Assembly (NCBI GenBank): GCA_016717725.1
Contig: JADKFA010000002.1
Location: 223,209-287,208 of the forward strand
From: Bacteroidota bacterium
GTDB lineage: Bacteria; Bacteroidota; Bacteroidia; AKYH767-A; OLB10
Direction: 5' to 3'
DNA: 64,000 bases
Program-made: the position numbers and the translations under genes
Notes under the pieces: model-generated
Told to the model about the DNA's origin: nothing
What the model saw: the letters and a program-made list of their open reading frames with translations, nothing else
The model's database searches: none
Shown here: piece after piece, positions 1 to 10,010 of the stretch
Layout: each line of letters opens with the position of its first letter
How positions within the stretch are numbered: the stretch's first letter is position 1

Positions 1-10
1 ATAATTCAGA

Positions 11-361
11 TCCGATAGCTATCGGATTTAGTCCCGATAGCTATCGGGATCAGAATTCAGAATTATGCCCCGCTATCGGGAGATGAATTTTTATTTCTTA
101 GTGAGCTAGAAGTCGGTTTTTAACCCATTGCGTATAAAATTTTTCTCGCTTTTGAAAACAGATATTCCAACTGCAATTAAAACTCTAATGCGTAAACTTA
201 GTGCGCTAGCAGATTGATAATTTAACCTTGAAGTACTTCTCTTTATTGCGACTTCACAGCGCAGCAATTTACCAATTTACCATCCCGATAGCTATCGGGA
301 CACCAATTCACCATCCCGATAGCTATCGGGACACCAATTCGCCTCCCGATAGCTATCGGGA
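11..361. repeat. Palindromic REP-like repeats TCCCGATAGCTATCGGGA
   Basis: The 18-bp perfect palindrome TCCCGATAGCTATCGGGA occurs at 32-49, 283-300, 314-331 and 344-361. A shortened form (TCCGATAGCTATCGGA) is at 11-26 and a damaged one is near 68-81. The last three sit in a tandem array with a 30-31 bp period, each preceded by a CACCAATT-type spacer. The same palindrome recurs at 38914-38931 and 42577-42594, always between or at the edge of genes. No gene is visible in bases 1-368. The array lies just downstream of the DUF1015 gene, so it could fold as a 3' transcript hairpin, but it has no T-tract. Confidence 0.85.
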
Positions 362-368
362 TCACCAA

Positions 369-1613
369 TTAACCTAATGCGTGCACCACCAACCCGCTTC
401 TCAACTTCGGTTCAAACCATGTTGTTTTCGGCGGCATAATCTGATTGGTATCTGCAATATCAATCAATTGTTTCATGGTAACTGGATATAATGCAAATGC
501 AATTTTCATATCGCCGGAATCAACCCTCGACTTCAATTCTCCTAACCCTCTGAGTCCACCTACAAAATCAATGCGCTTGTCTTTACGTAAGTCGACGATA
601 TTAAAGATAGGTTCCAATACTTTTTTAGAAAGTATAGTTACATCCAGTACACCAATCACGTCGTTGTCATCATACGTTCCTGCTTTTGCTTGTAGTGCAT
701 ACCATTTTCCATCCAGGTACATACTGAACTCATGCAGTTTCGCTGGACGAAATTCTGAAGTTCCTTTTTCTGTGATTTCGAAATTTTCTTTTAATTTTTC
801 AAGGATGTCACTTGCCGAATGCCCATTCAAATCTTTGATGACACGATTGTAATCCATGATATGCAATTGATTGTCGGGGAAATGTACAGCTAGGAAAAAA
901 TTATAGCTTTCCTGTCCCGTGTGATTTGGATTTAATTTACGAAGTTCTTGTCCAACTAAAGCAGCTGCCGCCGTACGATGATGCCCATCTGCAACATACG
1001 TATTCGGAACTTTTGCAAATAAGGTGATGATATCATTAACTGTTTTAGCATCACTGATCACCCAAAAAGTATGACCAATTCCATCATCGGTAATCATGTC
1101 GTAAGCAGGAGTTGCTTTTATTACTTCGGCAACAATCGCATCAAGTGCTGCAACATGTGGATAAGCGAAAAATACAGGTTCTGCATTCATGTTTCCAACA
1201 CGAACATGGTTTTTGCGATCTTCTTCTTTGTCGGGACGTGTGAGCTCATGTTTTTTGATAACATCATTCAAATAATCGTCAACAGATGCGCAACCCACAA
1301 TACCATATTGTGTGCGACCATTCATCGTTTGACTATAAATGTATAAACAATCGGTTTCGTCTTGTTTAAAAACTCCATCAGCGCGCATGGCAGCGAAGTT
1401 GTCACGACCTTTTTCATAAATTTCTGGAGAATAAACATTGTATCCATCGGGAAAATCTATTTCTGGTTTGATGACGTGGTAAAATGAAATTTTATCACCA
1501 TTCGCTTCTATTCTTGCTTCTTTTTCATTGAGTACATCGTACGGACGACATGCAACGCGCTTCACTAATTCTTGAACGGGACGAATTCCTTTAAATGCTT
1601 TTAACTGGGCCAT
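369..1613 (-). CDS. DUF1015 family protein
   Basis: This 414-residue protein begins MAQLKAFKGIRPVQELV and contains the family-typical segment TYVADGHHRTAAAAL with a conserved DGHHR motif. It ends at the normal length for DUF1015 proteins. No signal peptide or membrane segment is visible, so it is probably cytosolic. The biochemical activity of the family is not established. In many Bacteroidota it follows serC and serA, as here (40 bp after serA on the same strand), so a role connected with serine or phosphoserine metabolism is plausible but only inferred from context. The reading frame is intact. Confidence 0.9.
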   Translation of the reverse strand: MAQLKAFKGIRPVQELVKRVACRPYDVLNEKEARIEANGDKISFYHVIKPEIDFPDGYNVYSPEIYEKGRDNFAAMRADGVFKQDETDCLYIYSQTMNGRTQYGIVGCASVDDYLNDVIKKHELTRPDKEEDRKNHVRVGNMNAEPVFFAYPHVAALDAIVAEVIKATPAYDMITDDGIGHTFWVISDAKTVNDIITLFAKVPNTYVADGHHRTAAAALVGQELRKLNPNHTGQESYNFFLAVHFPDNQLHIMDYNRVIKDLNGHSASDILEKLKENFEITEKGTSEFRPAKLHEFSMYLDGKWYALQAKAGTYDDNDVIGVLDVTILSKKVLEPIFNIVDLRKDKRIDFVGGLRGLGELKSRVDSGDMKIAFALYPVTMKQLIDIADTNQIMPPKTTWFEPKLRSGLVVHALG

Positions 1614-1652
1614 GTTTTATTTTTATGTAGAGAATTAATAATTTTTTTAATG

Positions 1653-2621
1653 TTAACTTGTAAAATGCGCAACAATTTTTTGTGCAATTTCAATTCCAAT
1701 ACGCTCTTGCGCTTCGGGTGTTGATCCTCCAATATGTGGACTCAAGGAAACGCGAGGATGTTGACGTAATTCTTCACGGATAAGTGGTTCGTTTTCGAAG
1801 ACATCTAATCCCGCTGCAGCTACTTTTCTAGAGTTCAAGGCTTCCAATAAATCCAATTCATTCACTGCTCCACCACGAGCCGTGTTCACTAAGTAAACAC
1901 CATTTTTCATTTGCTCTAGTTCTCTTTTGCCAATGATGGCAGGAGCCCCTTTTGGAAACGGAACATGCAAGGTGATGAAATCGCTTTCTGCTAATAATTT
2001 TTCGAATGGAACACATTTCATTGTTAAAACCATTTTCGCATCGGTCACCGTTCTGAAAATATCAATTTCAATTTTTACATCTTGTGCTCTTAACTTGAAT
2101 GGAAGAATATGCATTCCTAATCCAATGCCCATTCGTGCTACAGCCTGACCTATATTTCCAAAACCAATAATGCCTAATGTTTTTCCTTTTAACTCAATTC
2201 CTGAAGAGTAAACTTTCTTTAATTCGTTGAATCGTTCTTTGGTTGTTGCTGAAGTCATCTCTCTATTGCTTTGGTGTAAACAACGAGCCATGGTAAAAAA
2301 ATGTGCGAATACCAGCTCTGCTACGCTCTCAGAAGATGCTTCGGGAGTATTGATTACTTTAAGTCCTTTGTCGCGCGCATACGCAACATCAATATTGTCC
2401 ATGCCTACACCAGCGCGACCAATCAATTTTAAATTCGGACAAGCATCAATCAACTCTTTCCTAACGGTGGTGGCACTACGAACAAGGATACCATCAAAAT
2501 TGTTTAAAGAATTCATTAAATCTTCCTGAGCAATCTTCGTCGTCTCCACCTCAATGCCGGCAGCTTCAAGAATTTGTTTACCGGATTTATCGATCCCGTC
2601 GTTCGCTAGAATTTTTGGCAT
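1653..2621 (-). CDS. serA: D-3-phosphoglycerate dehydrogenase
   Basis: The 322-residue protein is an NAD-dependent D-2-hydroxyacid dehydrogenase. Visible features are the Rossmann motif GFGNIGQAVARMG, the segment NTARGGAVNELDL with the substrate/NAD-binding Arg, and the terminal SPHIGGSTPEAQERIG carrying the catalytic His. It would oxidise 3-phosphoglycerate to 3-phosphohydroxypyruvate, the first step of serine synthesis. It lacks a C-terminal ACT domain, so it is the short form without serine feedback binding. It sits 42 bp downstream of serC on the same strand, which supports the pathway assignment over a generic 2-hydroxyacid dehydrogenase. The stretch between the Rossmann motif and LLAESDFITLH is somewhat longer than usual. 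Confidence 0.9.
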   Translation of the reverse strand: MPKILANDGIDKSGKQILEAAGIEVETTKIAQEDLMNSLNNFDGILVRSATTVRKELIDACPNLKLIGRAGVGMDNIDVAYARDKGLKVINTPEASSESVAELVFAHFFTMARCLHQSNREMTSATTKERFNELKKVYSSGIELKGKTLGIIGFGNIGQAVARMGIGLGMHILPFKLRAQDVKIEIDIFRTVTDAKMVLTMKCVPFEKLLAESDFITLHVPFPKGAPAIIGKRELEQMKNGVYLVNTARGGAVNELDLLEALNSRKVAAAGLDVFENEPLIREELRQHPRVSLSPHIGGSTPEAQERIGIEIAQKIVAHFTS

Positions 2622-2663
2622 AGTATGATGTTAGGAGGTAATAGAGAAAGAGAAATTATTTTG

Positions 2664-3728
2664 TTACGCCGTTTTCATTGCGAAATCTTTCATCAAATCG
2701 GTCAATGCTTTTACGCTTTCCAACGGAAGTGCATTGTACATCGATGCACGGAATCCACCCACCGAGCGGTGACCTTTGATGCCAATGATGCCTTGTGCCT
2801 TCGCTTGCTTCATAAATACTTCGTCGAGGGCTGGATTGTTCAATAAGAAACAAGCATTCATACGAGAGCGATCTTCCACTGCACACGTTCCTTTGAAAAG
2901 TGGATTAGTATCCACTTCATTATAGAATAACTCTGCTTTTTGTTTATTGATTTTTTCAATAGCAGCTACTCCGCCAATCGACTTCAACCATTCCAACGTT
3001 GCCATGCAAACATAAATTGAGAATACAGGAGGCGTGTTGTACATCGATCCACCTTCAATATGGGTTGCATAACGCATCATGGTTGGAACCACGCGTTTCA
3101 CTTCTTTCAAAATATCATTCTTGATGATAACGAGAGTAACACCTGCAGGACCCATGTTTTTTTGTGCACCAGCATAAATCAAATCAAATTTTGAAACGTC
3201 AATAGGTCGACTAAAAATATCGCTCGACATATCACAAATTAATGGAATGGGACTATTTGGAAAAGAAGCAAGTTGAGTTCCGTAGATGGTATTATTCGAC
3301 GTGATATGTAGATAATCGCAATCTGTTGGGATGGTATAATCTTTCGGAATGAAACTGTAGTTTTGATCTTTGGAAGAAGCAACAACATTTATATCTCCAA
3401 ACAACTTTGCTTCCTTGATGGCTTTGTTCGCCCAAACACCAGTATCGATGTAAGCTGCTTTGGTATGCAATAAATTCATCGGCACCATGGCAAATTGAGT
3501 ACTTGCACCTCCTTGTAAAAACAGGATAGAGTAATTGTCGGGAACACCTAACAATTCTTTTACAAGTGAAGTGGTATTTTCTAACACCTGTTCAAAATCC
3601 TTACTTCGGTGGGAGATTTCCAAAATGGACATCCCAATATTGTTAAAATCGAGTACTGCTGCTGCTGATTTTTGCAATGCGGATTCAGGCAATACACCTG
3701 GACCAGCGCCTAAGTTGTGTTTTCTCAT
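2664..3728 (-). CDS. serC: Phosphoserine aminotransferase
   Basis: The 354-residue protein starts MRKHNLGAGPGVLPESAL, the typical SerC N-terminus (N-x-GAGP). It carries LIYAGAQKNMGPAGVT, in which the Lys after GAQ is the pyridoxal-phosphate Schiff-base lysine, and ends with HRSVGGFRASMYNA, the conserved substrate-binding Arg region. It converts 3-phosphohydroxypyruvate and glutamate to phosphoserine (and may act on the pyridoxine-pathway analogue). It is a cytosolic fold-type I aminotransferase of normal length. It is the first gene of the serC-serA-DUF1015 run, all transcribed on the minus strand with gaps of about 40 bp, so co-transcription is likely. Confidence 0.95.
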   Translation of the reverse strand: MRKHNLGAGPGVLPESALQKSAAAVLDFNNIGMSILEISHRSKDFEQVLENTTSLVKELLGVPDNYSILFLQGGASTQFAMVPMNLLHTKAAYIDTGVWANKAIKEAKLFGDINVVASSKDQNYSFIPKDYTIPTDCDYLHITSNNTIYGTQLASFPNSPIPLICDMSSDIFSRPIDVSKFDLIYAGAQKNMGPAGVTLVIIKNDILKEVKRVVPTMMRYATHIEGGSMYNTPPVFSIYVCMATLEWLKSIGGVAAIEKINKQKAELFYNEVDTNPLFKGTCAVEDRSRMNACFLLNNPALDEVFMKQAKAQGIIGIKGHRSVGGFRASMYNALPLESVKALTDLMKDFAMKTA

Positions 3729-3827
3729 CTTTTATATAGCTGATTATGTTCTTTTTAAAGTGAACAGGTTACTGACCTCAAAGTAAGCAGGAATTCGGCT
3801 AAATGACAAGAAAAAGAGGAGGGGAAT

Positions 3828-4676
3828 TTATTTATTACGCACATCAATATCACGCTGCAAAATCCAAAGCCCTTTTTCAAATTTTAGTCCATCGTAACTC
3901 AGGTCAGGACCATACAATTGAAACATTCCTTTTGACTCGGGTCGAGGATCGGATGAACTGAGGTGATCCATCACAATCATCTTCTTGCTTTCGTTGTATT
4001 TCAAACTAGTGCTTACTTGAGCATTATATTCCAAAATCAAGCGTGTTTTTGCTTTTCCACCTGCTTTAATCACTGGGATTCCTAAATTAATTTTTGTTGG
4101 CGTTATGCTGATGGCTTCTGCCATTTTACGAGTGGTAAACATCGATTGCGGTGCCCATCCAAGGAGAAGAAAATAGTCCTTCTTATTATAGCGTTCAGCC
4201 ATCACCGAATAATAAATGCATCCCATCCAAGTGCTTGAATCACCCTTTAAAAATTCTAACTCATCACGAACTAAATCTTTGTTTTGATGCAATCTAGTGA
4301 TGGTGGATGGATTTTTTGGATCCAATTGCGTGATGAGATACCCGAAATATTGAAATTCACTTCCATTTTTTTTAGAAACCATCCAGGTAATGGCTTTTAC
4401 TTTTTTAGATGGATCCTGCGCTACCGATAAAGATTTCACCTGATAAAAACTCAAAGAAGAACCAGTTGGTGAAAAAAGTATACTGTCTAATAATCTTGAA
4501 AACTCTTGATTTAATGAATCTTTTAGCCCATCTTCCTTAATCTTTAACACACTGTCACCCAAGAGAATTAGTCGGGAAATAGCAGGCTTAAAGGTTAAAG
4601 TGTCAGGTGTACAAAGACCTTGAAAGCCCATCAACAGGAAAAAAAAGAAGAATGCAATTCGGGGATTCATTTTCAT
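3828..4676 (-). CDS. Secreted protein of unknown function
   Basis: I do not recognise this family. The chosen start at 4676 gives MKMNPRIAFFFFFLLMGFQGLC, a clear signal peptide. Upstream in-frame codons (a TTG at 4769 and an ATG at 4700) would add residues unlike a leader, and the TTG lies inside the terminator of the ferredoxin gene. The mature part of about 260 residues has no repeats or metal motifs; it includes MGCIYYSVMAERYNKKDYFLLLGWAPQ and ends DIDVRNK. Such proteins occur in Bacteroidota as periplasmic or outer-membrane-associated hypotheticals. It lies between the serC group and ferredoxin, with no clear operon partner. Confidence 0.75.
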   Translation of the reverse strand: MKMNPRIAFFFFFLLMGFQGLCTPDTLTFKPAISRLILLGDSVLKIKEDGLKDSLNQEFSRLLDSILFSPTGSSLSFYQVKSLSVAQDPSKKVKAITWMVSKKNGSEFQYFGYLITQLDPKNPSTITRLHQNKDLVRDELEFLKGDSSTWMGCIYYSVMAERYNKKDYFLLLGWAPQSMFTTRKMAEAISITPTKINLGIPVIKAGGKAKTRLILEYNAQVSTSLKYNESKKMIVMDHLSSSDPRPESKGMFQLYGPDLSYDGLKFEKGLWILQRDIDVRNK

Positions 4677-4767
4677 CGAACGCAAATCTACTATATTCAT
4701 TGTTAAGTATTGGAAGTTACCGCTTTCAGGTTTAATGCAATGGGATGAGTTCCTTTCAAAATGATGC

Positions 4768-4802
4768 AAAAAAAAACCCTGTAACTCGCGCTACAGGGTT
4801 TC
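4768..4802 (-). terminator. Rho-independent terminator of the ferredoxin gene
   Basis: On the minus strand, 17 bases past the ferredoxin stop, the arms AAACCCTGTA and TACAGGGTTT enclose an eight-base loop and are followed by a run of T. Stem, loop and T-tract fit an intrinsic terminator. Confidence 0.85.
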
Positions 4803-4818
4803 AGTTATTTTGAATGCA

Positions 4819-5169
4819 TTAAGCTGCATGCATACTATCTTTTTTAGCCGTTAAGGTCTCTTGTGATTCACGGAAATCAGGATCATCTACGCAACAATCA
4901 ACTGGACAAACAGCAGCGCACTGAGGCTCATCATGGAACCCAACGCACTCTGTACACTTGTCAGTTACAATGTAATAGATATCCATTGACTTAGGTTCTT
5001 GAGGAGCATCCGCATCGACAGATGTGCCATCTAATTTAGAAAATGATCCTTTCACACTAGTTCCATCAGAGAAGCGCCATTCAGCACCGCCTTCGTAGAT
5101 GGCGTTATTTGGACATTCGGGCTCGCAAGCTCCACAATTGATACATTCGTCAGTAATTTTAATTGCCAT
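4819..5169 (-). CDS. 4Fe-4S dicluster ferredoxin
   Basis: This 116-residue protein carries an N-terminal cluster-binding motif [12 protein letters not shown] (Cys 9, 12, 15, 19) and a second Cys set, [22 protein letters not shown], typical of bacterial 2[4Fe-4S] ferredoxins with a longer linker. It would act as a cytosolic low-potential electron carrier. It is transcribed divergently from the acyl-CoA reductase gene starting at 5269, with only 99 bp between them. This ferredoxin/reductase pair next to serC is a common Bacteroidota arrangement. The gene ends in a strong terminator, so it is probably monocistronic. Confidence 0.92.
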   Translation of the reverse strand: MAIKITDECINCGACEPECPNNAIYEGGAEWRFSDGTSVKGSFSKLDGTSVDADAPQEPKSMDIYYIVTDKCTECVGFHDEPQCAAVCPVDCCVDDPDFRESQETLTAKKDSMHAA

Positions 5170-5268
5170 AGTGATTCAGTAAGTGTTTAAAGCAATATTT
5201 TTGCTATCTTATTTCAACACAAAAATAATCAGAAAAGTTTCATTTCCATAAAAACGCGCAAGAATTGT

Positions 5269-6300
5269 ATGAAAAAATATGAAAGAATAGAAAAGTTGAG
5301 TCTTTGGGGGCATGCATTGGGAGCTTTAGTGGATGAAATAGAATCGGCTGGAGATCATTCAGAAAATCCTTTGCAATATGTGATGAACCAAGCGAAAAAT
5401 GCAAATGCATGGTTTACAACAGAAAATATTTTGAGATCGATGAAAGCACATGTTTCGTGGTTGGGAAAAGCGAATTTGGAAAGATGGGTGGCTAATTATC
5501 CAGCTTTGGACACCTCCAATGGGAACAAGAAAGTAGGAATTATTATGGCGGGAAATATTCCAGCAGTTGGTTTTCATGATTTATTGTCGGTGCTGATTAG
5601 TGGAAATTCACCCGTGATCAAATGTTCTTCCGATGATAAATTTATTTTGCCTTTTTATATAGAGATTTTACAAAAGATTTCGGCAGAATTGGCAGGAGTG
5701 ATATCGGTTCAAGAGCGATTTACGGATATAGATGCCGTTATAGCCACAGGAAATAATAATAGTTCGAGGTATTTTGATTATTATTTTGGAAAGTATCCGC
5801 ATATCATCCGAAAAAATAGAAATTCAGTGGCTATTTTGAAAGGAGATGAAACGGAAACTGATTTTATTAATTTAGGGGAGGATATATTTTCTTATTTTGG
5901 ATTGGGGTGTCGGAATGTTTCGAAATTATATGTGCCGATGGGATATAATTTTAATTCATTTTTTAATGCGATGGAGAAGTACAGCGAATTGATGAACCAT
6001 AATAAATTTATGAATAATTACGATTATCATCGAGCATTGTATTTGTTAAATAGTGAACAGTTTTTAACGAATAATTTTTTGTTGCTGAGAGAAGCAGAAC
6101 CTATAGCTACTCCCGTATCAGTGTTGCATTTTGATTATTATGAGGATGAGAAAAAATTGGAGGAAATGTTGAAATTAGAGGAGAAAAATATTCAATGTAT
6201 AGTGGGAGGAAAGTATTTGCCTTTTGGAACATCGCAACAGCCAAGGTTGGATGAGTATGCTGATGGAGTAGATACATTGGAGTTTTTGATGGGGATTTAG
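5269..6300 (+). CDS. Acyl-CoA reductase (LuxC-like)
   Basis: The 343-residue protein belongs to the LuxC-like branch of the aldehyde dehydrogenase superfamily. It has the cofactor-region segment VGIIMAGNIPAVGFHDLL (residues 89-106) and the probable nucleophilic Cys214 in FGLGCRNVSKLYVP. It would reduce an acyl-CoA or acyl thioester to an aldehyde with NAD(P)H. The physiological substrate in Bacteroidota is unknown and no lux genes are nearby. The start ATG at 5269 follows the divergent intergenic region shared with ferredoxin. It is a single gene; the next 200 bp hold no terminator that I can see. Confidence 0.85.
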   Translation: MKKYERIEKLSLWGHALGALVDEIESAGDHSENPLQYVMNQAKNANAWFTTENILRSMKAHVSWLGKANLERWVANYPALDTSNGNKKVGIIMAGNIPAVGFHDLLSVLISGNSPVIKCSSDDKFILPFYIEILQKISAELAGVISVQERFTDIDAVIATGNNNSSRYFDYYFGKYPHIIRKNRNSVAILKGDETETDFINLGEDIFSYFGLGCRNVSKLYVPMGYNFNSFFNAMEKYSELMNHNKFMNNYDYHRALYLLNSEQFLTNNFLLLREAEPIATPVSVLHFDYYEDEKKLEEMLKLEEKNIQCIVGGKYLPFGTSQQPRLDEYADGVDTLEFLMGI

Positions 6301-6509
6301 GGCAGTACAATGTTTTTTTGCCGCAGATTTGTTATGATTTAATTAAGATTTTTTATGATTGCTTTTAGTATCGTAAAAATCTTGATTCTGATAATGTTTT
6401 TTTTGGAACGCTGATGACACGGATTAATCGGATGATCACGGATTTTTTTCATTAATTCATCCAAAAAGAAAACCTCATTTTCAAATCTTCAAATTAAATC
6501 ATTTTCAAA
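6301..6509. other. Intergenic spacer with degenerate phrase repeats
   Basis: No gene is visible. The spacer holds AT-rich phrases such as GATGACACGGATTAATCGG and GATGATCACGGATTTTTTT that repeat a GATNACRCGGATT theme, a type of low-complexity filler. The end of the frameshifted lipoprotein gene begins at 6510. Confidence 0.5.
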
Positions 6510-7996
6510 TCAATCCCGCTCAAACGCCCCGAGATCTGGTTGCGGTGTAACTCCATTAGGTCGGGGATTTCCGTTGATATCAATATTCATCGGTGGTATT
6601 GCCGACTGATTAACAAGCGAAAAATCACCTTTCTGCGTCGCGAATGCATTTGTATCTAAGGTTAAATCATTTTCGAAAGTATTTTAAATTGAGGATTGTT
6701 GTTGCGGTAAATGGTATTAAAATGACTTGAAGGGTCAGGGGTGGGTGTTGTGCCATCGGCTTTGATGATACAATTGCGAAATAGGTGATTACTATCTGCG
6801 CCTGCCTTGAAATCTAATTCTAATTCGTTGTCGTTGTTGCCGTAGATAATGCAGTTTTTGAATTCCGCTTTCGTCATATCAACCAATACATCATTTCCTG
6901 ATTGATCCTCTGTGTAATTATTTAAATACATGACCGGCGTAGTTCTTTGACCATAATTCCAAAAGTTTCCGAAAGTGCAATGTGTAAAATCATATTCGCC
7001 TCCGATGGTGAAGGCTGCGTTATAAAGTCCGCAGTTTGAAATCACATCGTTCCATCCATCTACCTTGAAATTACGAGCTAAAAGTCCTAGTCCGCTCATA
7101 TTTCGGATATGCGTATTCGTTAGTTTAAGCGAGACCGGTAATGCAGGGTCAAAAAGTGTTTCTAACTGCAATCCGATAAAACCATTTTTTATGATGGCGT
7201 AATCGATCTCGTGATTCCCTCCATCGTTTAACCAAATGCGATCCCATTGTCCGGGCTCCTCTTGTAAAGCTGTTTCACGTCTTAGCCCTTGAAACACAAC
7301 TGGATTATCTTTTGTACCTTGTACTTTAAGCGTGCCGCTTTTGTAGACCCAGAGTCCGCCTGCATTACTAAAATGAATTTGCGTGCCTTCTGTAATAATG
7401 AGTGTGGTTGACGAATCTACCACTGCATATCCGCCATAAATCACATACGGTAATGTTTTATCCCAAGTAATTGTAGAATTTAGGTTTGTATCAATAATTA
7501 CATAAGGAGGAAGGTTTGGACTTTCCTTCTTGGCGACAAAGAAATGGGCATTTTGTCCCCAAGCTACTAGGTCGATATCTTGAATATTACCATTCGTTTC
7601 AAAAACGATCGAATCTTGAACCACATAGGGGAGAGATTGATTATTTGGATTCACTGTCACCTCCACAAATACCCAGATACTATCGCCACCTCTGATCTCA
7701 ATATCGGAAAAGGAGGTGCCCGGAGTTCCATTTACATTAATGCGGAATAGGGAAGCGGCGCCGCTGGCAAGACGAATGCTCGAAATCTTTAATACCTCAT
7801 CATAAGGATTATAAACTCTAAAATTCTTGGTGACAGAGCCGATGCTAGCGAAAACGGTATCGAAAAGAATGGTGTCGGTAGAAAAATTTAACTTTGCATT
7901 CGAGTCGGTAAGGAGTACATCCTTCTTACAAGAGTTAATTGAAATGATAGCTAATAATGTGATTATTAGCAGTTTTACGTTATTGAGGATCCGCAT
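6510..7996 (-). CDS. Surface lipoprotein, beta-helix type with choice-of-anchor Q-like end (frameshifted)
   Basis: The start at 7996 gives MRILNNVKLLIITLLAIISI followed by NSCKK, a lipoprotein signal with lipidated Cys. The N-terminal half has an Ig-like segment; the middle reads as a right-handed parallel beta-helix with repeated short strands (for example GTLKVQGTKDNPVVFQGL). The frame that runs from the start stops at 6662. The neighbouring frame continues without a stop for about 50 codons and ends MNIDINGNPRPNGV then PDLGAFERD, the usual closing sequence of such proteins. A single-base indel near 6676-6690 therefore splits the gene. Function is unknown; surface exposure is inferred. Confidence 0.8.
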
Positions 7997-8075
7997 TCTG
8001 GTACAAATATACACCTTGTAAATAATTGAGCGCGAAGGGTCGCGATTGAAATTTAACAGAAATTAATTTGAGTTA

Positions 8076-8105
8076 TTGCCTAACTCGGAAAAATACTTAT
8101 CTTTG
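8076..8105 (+). promoter_or_regulatory. Bacteroidota-type promoter of L31 gene
   Basis: A TTG at 8076-8078 is followed after 19 bases by TATCTTTG at 8098-8105, matching the Bacteroidota -33/-7 consensus (TTG, TAnnTTTG). The L31 start codon lies 23 bases further down. Confidence 0.75.
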
Positions 8106-8127
8106 CCCCCCTATTACGATTATATCC

Positions 8128-8397
8128 ATGAAGAAAGAAATTCATCCAAAGAACTACCGATTTGTCATATTTAAAGACATCTCTACAGATTATGCATTTA
8201 TGACAAAATCTGCTATTGATTCAAAAGACACCATTACTTGGGAAGACGGTAAAGAGTACCCATTAGTAAAGCTTGAGATTTCACATATGAGTCATCCGTT
8301 TTATACCGGAAAGATGAAATTGGTAGATACCGCTGGTCGTGTTGATAAGTTCCGCACACGTTACCAAAAGGGTAAAAAGCCTGCTGGAGAAGAATAG
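8128..8397 (+). CDS. rpmE2: Type B 50S ribosomal protein L31
   Basis: The 89-residue protein [19 protein letters not shown] is the zinc-independent (type B) L31, without the CxxC pair of the zinc form, and continues to the family-typical [21 protein letters not shown]. The ATG at 8128 is chosen over an in-frame upstream ATG at 8068 because homology begins at MKKEIHP and the upstream codons overlap the promoter. It is a component of the large ribosomal subunit at the central protuberance. It is bracketed by its own promoter and a terminator, so it is monocistronic. Confidence 0.95.
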   Translation: MKKEIHPKNYRFVIFKDISTDYAFMTKSAIDSKDTITWEDGKEYPLVKLEISHMSHPFYTGKMKLVDTAGRVDKFRTRYQKGKKPAGEE

Positions 8398-8421
8398 TTG
8401 AACACAAATCCCTTATATTGA

Positions 8422-8450
8422 AACCGTTCCGTTTGGGACGGTTTTTTTTT
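8422..8450 (+). terminator. Rho-independent terminator after L31
   Basis: Arms AACCGTTCC and GGGACGGTT around a four-base loop are followed by a run of T, 25 bases after the L31 stop codon. Confidence 0.9.
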
Positions 8451-8592
8451 GGACATGAATTTTTCCGTTGGTAAACACTTGTATTCGTTTATTATTCGTT
8501 TATTTAAAAAATAATGTTTTTATTTGTTGGTGTCAAAATGATCGTATTACAATCATATCAAAAAGTTACCTAACAATCAAAAAAATAAACAC

Positions 8593-9611
8593 ATGGCAAC
8601 AGAAGCCGCGGAAGCGAAAGAAAAAATGAAAGTCTTGCAAATGGCAATAGACAAGATTGAAAAGACCTATGGAAAGGGCACCATCATGCGGATGGGAGAT
8701 GAGGCAGTAGAAGTAATGGATGCTATTCAAACGGGATCTATCACTTTAGACAGTGCGTTGGGAATAGGCGGCTTTCCGAAAGGAAGAGTTATTGAAATTT
8801 ACGGACCTGAATCGTCTGGTAAAACTACATTGGCAATTCATGCTATTGCGAATGTGCAGAAGAATGGCGGTATCGCAGCATTCATTGATGCGGAACATGC
8901 ATTCGATCGTTTCTATGCACAGAAATTAGGAGTAGACATCGAGAATTTATTGATCTCTCAACCTGATAATGGTGAGCAAGCATTAGAAATTACAGAGAAT
9001 TTAATTCGCTCAGGTGCGATTGATATAATCGTGATTGATTCTGTTGCGGCTTTAACACCAAAAGCAGAGATTGAAGGCGAGATGGGTGAGAGTAAGATGG
9101 GCTTACAAGCGCGTTTAATGTCACAAGCATTGCGTAAATTAACGGGTACGATTAGTCGTACTGGATGTTGCTGTATCTTCATTAACCAATTGCGTGAAAA
9201 AATTGGAGTGATGTTCGGTAATCCGGAAACAACAACGGGTGGTAACGCTTTGAAGTTTTATGCTTCGGTACGTTTAGATATTCGTCGTATCGGACAAATT
9301 AAAGACGGAGATGTTGTGGTTGGTAATCGTACGAAGGTAAAAGTGGTGAAGAATAAGTAGCACCACCTTTCCGTATTGCCGAGTTCTACCTCATGTATGG
9401 AGAAGGAATTTCTAAGAATGGCGAAATCGTCGACTTAGGTGTTGAATACAATATATTGAAAAAAGCAGGATCGTGGTTCAGTTATGGTGATACCAAAATT
9501 GGTCAAGGTCGCGACGCTGTAAAAAATATGCTTACCGACAATCCAGAAATGTGCGAAGAAATAGAAGCTAAAATCCGCGCTGCCATTGCGGAAAAAGCAA
9601 ACGCACAGTAA
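8593..9611 (+). CDS. recA: Recombinase RecA (frameshifted as read)
   Basis: RecA forms ATP-dependent filaments on single-stranded DNA for homologous recombination and SOS induction. The Walker A motif GPESSGKTT lies at residues 71-79, [15 protein letters not shown] and [10 protein letters not shown] are present, and the C-terminal part contains [16 protein letters not shown]. The frame from 8593 stops at 9358-9360 after VKVVKNK. Inserting one G after 9357 restores [17 protein letters not shown] and joins it to the remainder ending at 9611, giving a normal-length protein of about 339 residues. Loss of one G from a GG pair in such a conserved gene is most easily explained as a consensus error. 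The gene stands alone with about 140 bp upstream. Confidence 0.93.
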
Positions 9612-10010
9612 GGAGAGTTTGCTAAAATATTTATTCTGATTATGCGCTAGCATAATTAGAGTTTAATGATGTTTTGAATTGGAGAAGGGTGGTTCGAAAG
9701 AGCTGCCCTTTCTTTATGATGAATGCAATCGCGAAGCTTCGCGAGGCAAATTGGTAAGTTGTAAATTTGTAAGTTGATAATTGGGTAAATAATTCGCTAA
9801 TTTTTTTTCTCGGTGTCCTCTGTGAATACCTCCATGTCCTCCGTGTTTGAAGGTAGTCTTAAATTGGGTCGAAATTTAAATAGTTGAATGAGAAATTATT
9901 CTAATGAGAAAGATAATCCCCTTCGTTTACTATTAATCTTAACCTTGCGACCCTAGCGCCTCCCCGCGCCTGCCTGTCAGCAGGCAGGTTCCTTGCGGTT
10001 AATTTTTTGC
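9612..10010. other. Intergenic region with hairpins and low-complexity phrases
   Basis: No gene is visible. Just after recA, AAGGG and CCCTTT at about 9684-9714 could form a weak terminator hairpin. A palindromic stem CCTGCCTG-TCAG-CAGGCAGG lies at 9969-9988. The stretch 9809-9850 (CTCTGTG and CCTCCGTG phrases) resembles 54790-54830, a dispersed filler motif. Confidence 0.5.

Noticed and set aside
283..361. CRISPR array
   Set aside because: The units are perfect palindromes with 12-13 base spacers that are themselves similar, and no cas gene lies nearby; a REP-type array is the better reading.
8593..9611. recA as a true pseudogene
   Set aside because: A single missing G restores a perfectly conserved join ([10 protein letters not shown]) and the same kind of error is seen in at least a dozen other genes.
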